Shown here in pieces: positions 56,801 to 64,000 of a stretch of 64,000 nt of DNA; the first letter of the stretch is position 1, and the number at the start of each line of letters is the position of its first letter. Where the stretch lies: contig JAODTK010004999.1 in assembly GCA_026419785.1 (NCBI GenBank), forward strand, positions 620,001 through 684,000, written 5' to 3'. This stretch comes from Sclerodactyla briareus (lineage: Eukaryota; Echinodermata; Holothuroidea; Dendrochirotida; Sclerodactylidae). The position numbers were made by a program, and so were the translations under genes. Under the pieces are notes generated by a model. That model made no database searches, was not told the DNA's origin, and worked only from the letters and a program-made list of their open reading frames with translations.

Positions 56801-59249
56801 CCTTTGTGGTCTTGTTCATCGTTTCCGTCCAGTCTTAGCCCCTCATTAGCCCCTTCAAAGCTTGGCGCCAAAGGTTTAGGTCCCGGCAAGTCACGCGCGG
56901 GCACTGTGGTGTGACAGTGCGTGTACCAAGTATGCCGTCACAGACATGACACGCACTGTCACAATCGTTAGTGGGGAAAAGAAACATAAGGGTTCTTGCA
57001 CTATACGACAACATATTCATGGCACTGCCACGACAGTGTAGCGCTCTGTGTAGCCATATTTGTTTTTTGTTTACCACCAATCTCGATCATCATTGCGCAT
57101 GCCATAGAGTTCAAAACTTGTGCCATCAAAACATGTGCACAGCCAATGCATGACTGTCTCCTTAAAAAAAAACTGATTCGTAAAGTAGTTGTTAACCAGT
57201 CGTGAAGTGCGTACCCCTGGGTCGATGAGCATGATTGGCACAAGCGCCACAACTAGTTGTCAATAGAGTTTGCGCATAGTTCAAGAAGTGTTCACAGCAA
57301 ATTCTCTGAATTGTTTGTTCGTGGCAAAATTCAACAATCACGCACAAAAGGTTGTCACGCACTTCAGGTATTCCCATGACCCGCTGGTCAAGAACACTGG
57401 TCCCGCGTCGCTTGGTGCAACAAATGGTATGAACGAATAGGCAAAGCGTATATCGGTGACTCCCATGTAGCAGTCTAAAGGGGACGTATTGTCTTTGAAA
57501 AGGGCTTGTGTGAAATATTTGGTTATATAAAGGCCCTTTATAAGCATTTCATACTGTCATGCTTATTATTGGCTCTTAGAGGCTGTTGCCTCCAATACTA
57601 CTGATTTCACAGTATGTTCTAGGCATTAATATTAACTGAACATGGTCTACATTGAAATCGGCAATACTTTTTAGCATCTCTATAAAGATCATGGGGAGCA
57701 CAACAGAACACACTCAAAGTGTTAGCAAAACTATCAGAAAGGGGTGAAAAAAGCAGACATTCGAAATAAGTATGATATACAACAGCACTATGATGCTCGA
57801 GAGCGGGTTGAAGATTTAACCAGTTTCTGCTATTGGGTTTGATGTTATGTATCACAAGCTATATGTTGCAGAATTTTACCTCCGTATAAGCTCTAGTGTA
57901 CATGGCATCTGACGTTCTTCGTTGAGATCAAAGGTAAAACCACCATTCAGACCCAAGTTTTGAAGTTTTCACTCTCAACATAAGGCACATGAGTTTAACC
58001 ATCAAATGACTTTCTATCCTATATCGAAAACACACCATTGTAGTCCACATCCACCCTCGAGGTGTGGTGTTGGAATCCAACCCCACATCGAGGAAAAATG
58101 CACAACAACGCAAATTTACCTCAGATGATATCAAACTGACCCCCACTTTTCCAGTACATCAACATTTCAAATGACACAGGCATATAAAAATTGTTTCAAC
58201 GCAAAGATTCATCTATGTTGGGACCAAAAATAGAGTGAACAAGCTGAACGATCCACTCTACAATGGTAAACGGAGGCAGAGTAAAGGCCACATAAGCATA
58301 GGGACAGTTGATGATCCGTAGGTGGGAAGGGGGGTGGGGGGGGGGGGGGTGGTGCCACATTTTTCAGAGCACTTTGGTACATACAACTTTTGTGCAAGTA
58401 GGGGACTGCATCCAGCTGAGGCGACTGCAATCATTAAGACAACGATGGTGGTGTTAAAACCTTTTTTGAAAGTAAAGTTTTGACTCTGTGGTTATCATCA
58501 GGGATATCTTTGTTGGTGGCAGTATATCAGCCAGCAGACAACGTATTCATTAGCGGTGCACGAACAGTGAAACTTGCCACACGGAGTTAGAGACAGTGTA
58601 GCCACAATGACCTAGTTTTATGGATGCGCCTCCCAGTGGCACGTACTGCGTATAGGAGACTAGGGTTTTAGATCCTAAGCACTGTGAAAATGCAAGACAC
58701 ACTGCCACTAAGCTAGACATGGTGAGAATATAGTTTTACATTCCCCACAATATTCACCTCTGTTATATCCAACGCTGCAGTGCAGTGCTTGCAGTTTTTC
58801 TTAGGGATTTGAGTCGCAGATACACAACAGAAAAAAAAAACCTTATGGTATGGACTAAGCTTGTGTTACTATCCTTGCTAAATCTAGGCTTGACATCTTC
58901 AATGTTAAGAGGCAACTAAAGAGAAAGATGACCGTGATGATCTTCAAGGACATTGGTTAGAATCTACTCTTCTACAGTAAACCCCCAAATCATGTATGAC
59001 ATGTTATGACGTCGTTAGTATTACGTCTGACCACAGGAGTTTTCGAGCAAATGCGAGTCAAGGGCAGAGACCAATATCAGGATGACAATAGCTTGCGAGG
59101 TTTTGAAACGTTCCTTTTCTCTTTGGAATTCCAGAATGGCAGGGAACCACGTGTGTTCTAACGACAATATGGCAGGAATGGAGTGGCCTCCAGGCTCAAC
59201 ACCCACAGCCCAGGGTAAGAGGGGGGGGGTAGCAGACGGGCCTGGTTAC
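53801..59249. other. No recognised gene
   Basis: Several ORFs of 60-166 codons on both strands lack recognisable domains; the longest is plus 55852-56352. Its antisense at 55872-56072 (minus) reads like ordinary protein but has no clear splice border. On the minus strand near 54800-54860 'cctgtcag|GACGCTGTGACC' with 'ACA|GTGAGG' could border a 45-bp exon; this is too weak to call. G-runs occur at 55110-55132 and 58328-58350. This could be upstream intron of the nuclear receptor gene. Confidence 0.45.
56581..56610. repeat. GC-rich hairpin
   Basis: CCCGCCCG (56581-56588) and CGGGCGGG (56603-56610) form an 8-bp perfect stem in otherwise AT-rich DNA. Its role is unknown. Confidence 0.7.
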
Positions 59250-59517
59250 CTTTGAATCCTGTGATGACCCCTTGCTCTTCTGCTTCTGTGCCCTTTGAAG
59301 GTGGAACCCAATGGCAGGGATGGAGCACTTTTGGGGGCACCCCCACAGCGTTTGGGTGGAGGATTGGAAATGAGATGAACGCTTGTGGGCGGGGTCACGT
59401 CGAACATCTTGTGGTGAACCTCGTCTGCGTCGGTGCTCTGGAGGGGCAAACCCGATTGGTTTAAGCGATAGCGAGGAGTAGGGGTCAGGGTATTTCCCCA
59501 GGGGCACTGGGCTGTGA
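59250..59517 (-). CDS. Possible upstream exon (candidate N-terminal part of the nuclear receptor)
   Basis: A strong acceptor (a C-run of about 14, then 'atttcag') precedes 59517, and a donor AAAG|GTAACC follows 59250. Two frames are open across most of the 268 bp. One reads PLGKYPDPYSSLSLKPIGFA and ends QKQKSKGSSQDSK in phase 0. The other contains STDADEVHHKMFDVTPPTSV and PPKRCGGAPKSAPSLPLG. Pro/Ser-rich, basic-ended sequence fits the amino-terminal A/B region of a nuclear receptor, and strand and position fit the gene downstream. No family motif proves it; it could belong to another gene or be chance. Confidence 0.3.
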
Positions 59518-62170
59518 CTGAAATGGGGGGGGGGGGCTGGGCTGCTGATCAAGATTTCAATTGGTTGGAATGAGTGAGGGAGGAGGAGTTTACTCCCATA
59601 TCTTTATTTGGGAAAGCGCACTTTAAGAGCCTGGGTGGCCAAATAGTATGGAGAGGTACAACAGAACAATGTGGGTTAAAAGTAGAGATTTTCATTCTGT
59701 GAAGTAGGTGACAACTTGAAGACAAGAAAGGGGTACCTTTTTGGAGGGGATTTTCGAACAGTAGGAAAGAATGCAATGACAGGTGGCGCAATTGAACGGA
59801 GTAGCTTTGTATGTGCCTAGTGAGGGGAAAGATGGGACAAACATGTGAAGTTTACTCATTACTCACAGAGTGAGGGCGGAGCACGATAGTACGTCTTAAA
59901 AGATTCCCCAGATCTATTGGGCTGGGAATGATGGCTGTTGGGAGGTGGGAGGGGGAGGGGGGGGGGAGGTAATCTCATAAAAACATGAGGACTGCACTGT
60001 AGGCGTGGGAGGCATACACCCCCTAGCGCCCTGCCACTGTGGGAGGGGGAGGGGACGATGGAAGGAATGCCCGTCCCCCTATGGTGACCCACCTTGGGCA
60101 ACTCCATTCCTGCTGACATTAATTACCTTTTCACCCACTGGCTGGGTGTAGTTCCTTTTGGTTTTACGGCATTCGCATTTCAACCCCGGGCTAAAAGGAG
60201 AAAGGAAAAAAATAACATGATTGGTCCCTTTCTCACGTGCCATGGCTGAGACAGGGGAGGAGGGGGAACATGATTCAGGATAGATTGTATTGTGATGGAA
60301 CAATTTCAAACATCGGGCCTTCAGCTTTGACCTCACAGTTAAGTGTTGTGAGCTTACCCACAATGGTAAGAAATTTATGAATTTATGTATTTATTTTTTA
60401 ATTTGGAATTTATGAAGGTCTACTACACCGCTGACGTCCTCCTGGCCAATACGTTCCAAGTTCTCCCGCATTTAATGGAACATCTTAATAATTTCATCCT
60501 AGTCAAGCCTTCCTCGAAACACACTTTGAACCAGGTAAATTTAATGTGTGTTTTATAATTACATCTACCTCTTTTATAACTAGCACAGTCACCATACAGA
60601 CTACTTTCAGTGATTTTGACTCCCGGGGAAACACTATTTCAAGAGGAAAGGAATGGAAAGGGGGAGAGGGTTCAGGGTACAAATTATCAGATGCATATCT
60701 TGTGGGGAGTAGGATTTACTAATATTTACGGCGGAGGCGAGGATGGTCTGATCATTATTAGCCTGATCAGGCTACAACTAACTAATCAATGCTTCGCCAC
60801 TGAGTTTACCATTATGGCTTCTAACAATTATTATAAATTCCTTGGCCATGACGTTTTTCCTTTTTTTTTTTGTGCAAAGTGTGCAGGGAAGATAGTCTCG
60901 GTTTGGCTTTGGTAACTTTTGAAACAAAGGCTAAAACACAAGAATGTTACTGTTAACATCTAGAACAAAATGCAGACTCCAATGTGACACAATACAATCA
61001 GTATACATAGTAGAATCACAATTCAATTATGAACAATTACTGAACCACTGCTAATGCATGAAATTAAATAATTCTAATTAAAAATGAAAAAAAAAGGAAA
61101 AAAAGAAACAAGAAGCAAAATGCCTTTGCGTCAGTTATTAGAGCAGCATGCACACAAGGTTGGATTGCAGAGTCGCATTGATTCATCGTTAGGAGGAGAT
61201 TTGCAAAGAGCGGGCAAAGACAAGCAAAAGAAGTCCTCTGTGTGTGCAACTAAGGGCCAATGGTGAAAAATCAGTGTTGAAACAGTAAACGGGCACAAGA
61301 TCCCACGTCCATGTGGCTTCCCCCCGCCCCCTCCTCGACCTGCGACCAAGATGACACGGTAGTAGCCAATTCTTACATATTTCACTTTTCCACAGGAGTC
61401 AAAACTCCGAGGAAGAAGGGGTGCCTTTAAACATGCCAGCATACAATGATACAGGCATTTTGTAAGAGTCGACCGGAGGCAGAACCAATGATGTCTTATG
61501 CAGTGTAGCATATGATAGCCAAGTAGTTGGAGGAGGGGAGGGGCGGGGGCATAAGGAAGGGGGGGCATAAGGAACTTTTTCAAACAAAATATTAAGCTCT
61601 GAATCCCATGAAACCTGATCCAAAATCAATGTGTAATCAAACAGGAGTTTTCTAATTCTAGTGGAAAATGTTCAGTGACAACTTCCTAAGTAAGAAGGGC
61701 TATAATTTGCAAGCGGTTGCAGATTAGTATCCCATGAGAGCCTGGAAAGGTTCCAGAAAACCAAAAAAAACAGCAGGTAATCTGGAGAAGAACTAGTTTT
61801 ACACGTCCGTTACTCTCTTCGGAGGAAATAGGGGATACAGAGAAGCTATCACTCAGTCTGGGTTTCGGAGACAACAGATTACCCATGTAGCTCAATTAGC
61901 CAATATCTCAACCTAATGGGAGATGCTCAGATTATCATCCAAATGAGGGAAGGGCTGCATGAGCCAATTTGAAAGATTACACACAAACTCAAATGAGAAG
62001 TAAGAAAATAAAAAGAACACAGTTCGCAAGTAGTTTCATTGAATCGGGGACTAATAGGCTGAGCTGCATTGCCTAGCACAAAAGTGCAACTGAAGAATAG
62101 TTTTGTTGGACTTAGTTGCCCCTCTCAATGAGTATATACACAGGGAGGAATCATCAGTATCAGTTTTACT
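59518..62170. other. No recognised gene; one weak plus-strand exon-like frame
   Basis: At 60412-60534 an ATG opens MKVYYTADVLLANTFQVLPH and continues to CAG|GTAAAT, a possible first exon; no family is recognised. G-rich/C-rich runs occur at 59939-59967 and 61321-61332. The minus-strand proline-rich frame at 61131-61583 overlaps one of these runs and is not supported. Confidence 0.4.
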
Positions 62171-62174
62171 GTTA

Positions 62175-62245
62175 GGGGATATTGGTTATCCGTTATCGGC
62201 CAATATCAGCTTTCCTCGTCCGATATTGGCTTTTGGGCTTTATTG
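62175..62245. repeat. Inverted-repeat cluster around GCCAATATC/GATATTGGC
   Basis: 'ggatattgg', 'ggccaatatcagc' and 'ccgatattggc' lie within about 60 bp. GCCAATATC and GATATTGGC form a 9-bp stem with a loop of about 15 nt. Possibly a fragment of a foldback or hAT-like MITE. Confidence 0.5.
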
Positions 62246-64000
62246 TCTGCTATTGGAATCAGTGAAATGTGGATAATTTGCGATATGGCCATCGATATTC
62301 CGACTATCATGGTCGACAAAAATTTATATTAGTTCCCCTTCATCTTAAGCTCAAATTGTTCCAGAATAACAGTGCAGCTGTTTCTTTCAATTCACTGACA
62401 TGAACCCTATCTAGTTGATGTGCAATCAATGTCACTATGCAGCTGAGTGATCAAATCAGACATAGAATATTCTCCTTTCAGATGCTACCAACAGGGCACA
62501 TTGCTTTATATCGCAGTTGGACGTTAATTAGCCCACAGTCTGCCACACACACTAATACAGGAAGGCAATAACTCAGTCAACGACAATGAATTAGGGTTCA
62601 CTTTTAGCCACCCAGTAATTTTGTGACTTAATAGGTATAAACTGTAAGATCTAAAGTCTGAGCCCTGGACATTTGCTGCACGCTTCATCAAATAGCCTTA
62701 ATGTCCGCTATTTCCTGATGGATTGATTTGAATCCAAACACCTCCAAATCACCAAACCAGCAGGCGATGTTTTAAAGACCAACTTTGTTTCCTCCCCATA
62801 CGACCGGTGGGGCTACTTTGAATTTTGCGAAAAGCATTTTTCGCGGATTTGACTTGTTTTTCTTTTCAGATTGCACACATGACGCGAATGAAAATTTGAA
62901 TGAGTGAATGAGTGAAAGAGGGGCGGTCGTCAGAGTTGGACGGTTGGAGTTGATTTTGGGATTTTTCGAATTTCTGACAAACTGATTTTTACGCAGATTT
63001 GCATTATTTCGGAGGCATGGTGTGTGCAGATGGAATCAACCTACACTTCCCTGGGGGTCATAAATCCCCTCTTATAAAAAAACAAGGCAAACAATGTCAC
63101 CCCTCTGATTGATCGAAGACGTGGGGATATACACGTGAACAGTTTACCCGCAGGCGATGATCTATGTCTTCTAGTTTTTACCACGTTTTGTTTGAAATAT
63201 GCAGTTACAGTTTCTAATTATCAAGTTACCTATGCCCTGTCATAGCACTATGGCCATTCTTCATGCACAATAGGCTCTATGCCGTAAATCCGCACACATG
63301 TGTTACCTCCACACACAGTACGCCTAATGTAGATTATAGCATTTGCTAATCACAGGCATATCCAGACTTATTTTGTAATAGTTGGAATTAGTAGATCCTC
63401 TTGGAAAACAATATCTTTGCTGTGTCGAATTATTCCAACGAAAGGTTCATGAAATGGTTTGAAATTGCTTGCCAACTGTTCGTGACTTTCCACAAAACAA
63501 GTGAAGGGGAGGGGACTAGTGGGGGTGCAAAAAATCATTTGTTCTCTACTCTCGGCCAAAAGTTACAATGATAGGCACAGGGAAGTACAGAACATAGTTA
63601 TGTATTATCCTTTGCATTTGGAACTGAGGATTGTGTTGAGTTTCTAGGGATTCAATAGAAAAAAATCCATTCTGTCCACAATTATGGCCTTCCAGTTGTC
63701 ACAGTTGGACCCAACACTAAGATAGGGGTAAAAGTTCTGTACTATTCCGAATATCAGTGTCAACAAAGTCAAAATTCTCAAGGCAATTCACGGTCACATG
63801 TCAGTTACAAGTCAGGAATTTTGAATTGATCAAGTCAAATCACAAATCATTTCATTTTCACGTCAAAGTTTAGTCAGGAAGAAATTGTTGATTGTGTTCA
63901 AGTGGACTGAGGTATCAAGTCATGGACCTGGTCAAACAACTCTGATTTTGTACGGGTGTGAACCACAGACAGAATTTCCACGCAAAGGAGTGTGCAAGAG
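62246..64000. other. No recognised gene
   Basis: AT-rich, with only short frames. A small inverted repeat 'cgcgaaaa...ttttcgcgg' lies at about 62827-62847. Nothing else is seen. Confidence 0.55.

Noticed and set aside
1-64000. Search for a bacterial-type defence or biosynthetic system
   Set aside because: No runs of long adjacent ORFs, ribosome binding sites or phage/plasmid genes exist; the sequence is eukaryotic.

Overview
The window looks like an animal nuclear genome, most likely an invertebrate. There are no bacterial-style gene arrays. The recognisable host gene is split by introns with GT/AG borders, and most of the DNA is introns, mobile elements and tandem arrays. An FXR/LXR-like (NR1H) nuclear receptor, an alpha-1,3-fucosyltransferase relic, a Penelope-like element with a hammerhead ribozyme, and Jockey-like and L2/CR1-like LINEs together fit a marine invertebrate. 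Amphioxus is attractive because its NR1H group is known to be expanded, but the species cannot be fixed from this sequence.

Layout. 1-1712: a 1.7 kb dispersed repeat, followed directly by a frame-broken LINE reverse transcriptase scrap and a 38-bp minisatellite. 2.8-5.1 kb: minus-strand pieces of a possible immunoglobulin-type membrane protein with one clear transmembrane segment. 5.65-16.76 kb: two nearly full-length Penelope-like retroelements (PLEs) head to head (copy A minus, copy B plus), with a Jockey-like LINE on the minus strand between their 5' ends. Copy A carries a nested 1.3 kb DNA element with a 5-bp target duplication, and a well-formed hammerhead ribozyme that overlaps the PLE stop codon. 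19.4-20.5 kb: an intronless, frame-broken fucosyltransferase. 21.3-23.0 kb: second copy of the 1.7 kb repeat. 23-40 kb: mostly non-coding, with a tRNA-derived SINE, a 300-bp tandem array (28.4-29.9 kb), a 20-copy 78-bp minisatellite (31.3-32.9 kb) and long stretches without any recognised gene.

40.2-47.4 kb: the 3' end of a minus-strand nuclear receptor gene, with three exons for the ligand-binding domain (helices 3-12). A 3 kb array of 40-bp repeats and a second SINE copy sit in one intron. Its DNA-binding-domain exons were not found; they may lie upstream (higher coordinates) or beyond the window. 47.7-50.2 kb holds L2/CR1-like LINE remnants on the opposite strand, 52.1-53.8 kb a two-copy repeat of about 1 kb, and 59.25-59.52 kb a possible upstream exon.

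Nearly every recognisable coding stretch is interrupted by single-base frame changes, while splice sites, domain order and repeat units are otherwise kept. For the mobile elements this fits old decay. For the nuclear receptor it fits equally well with consensus indel errors in a long-read assembly, and this affects how all 'pseudogene' calls here should be read. I found no convincing new multi-gene system. The most notable items are the ribozyme-bearing PLE pair, the nested element with its TACGT-rich interior, and the motif-bearing minisatellites.
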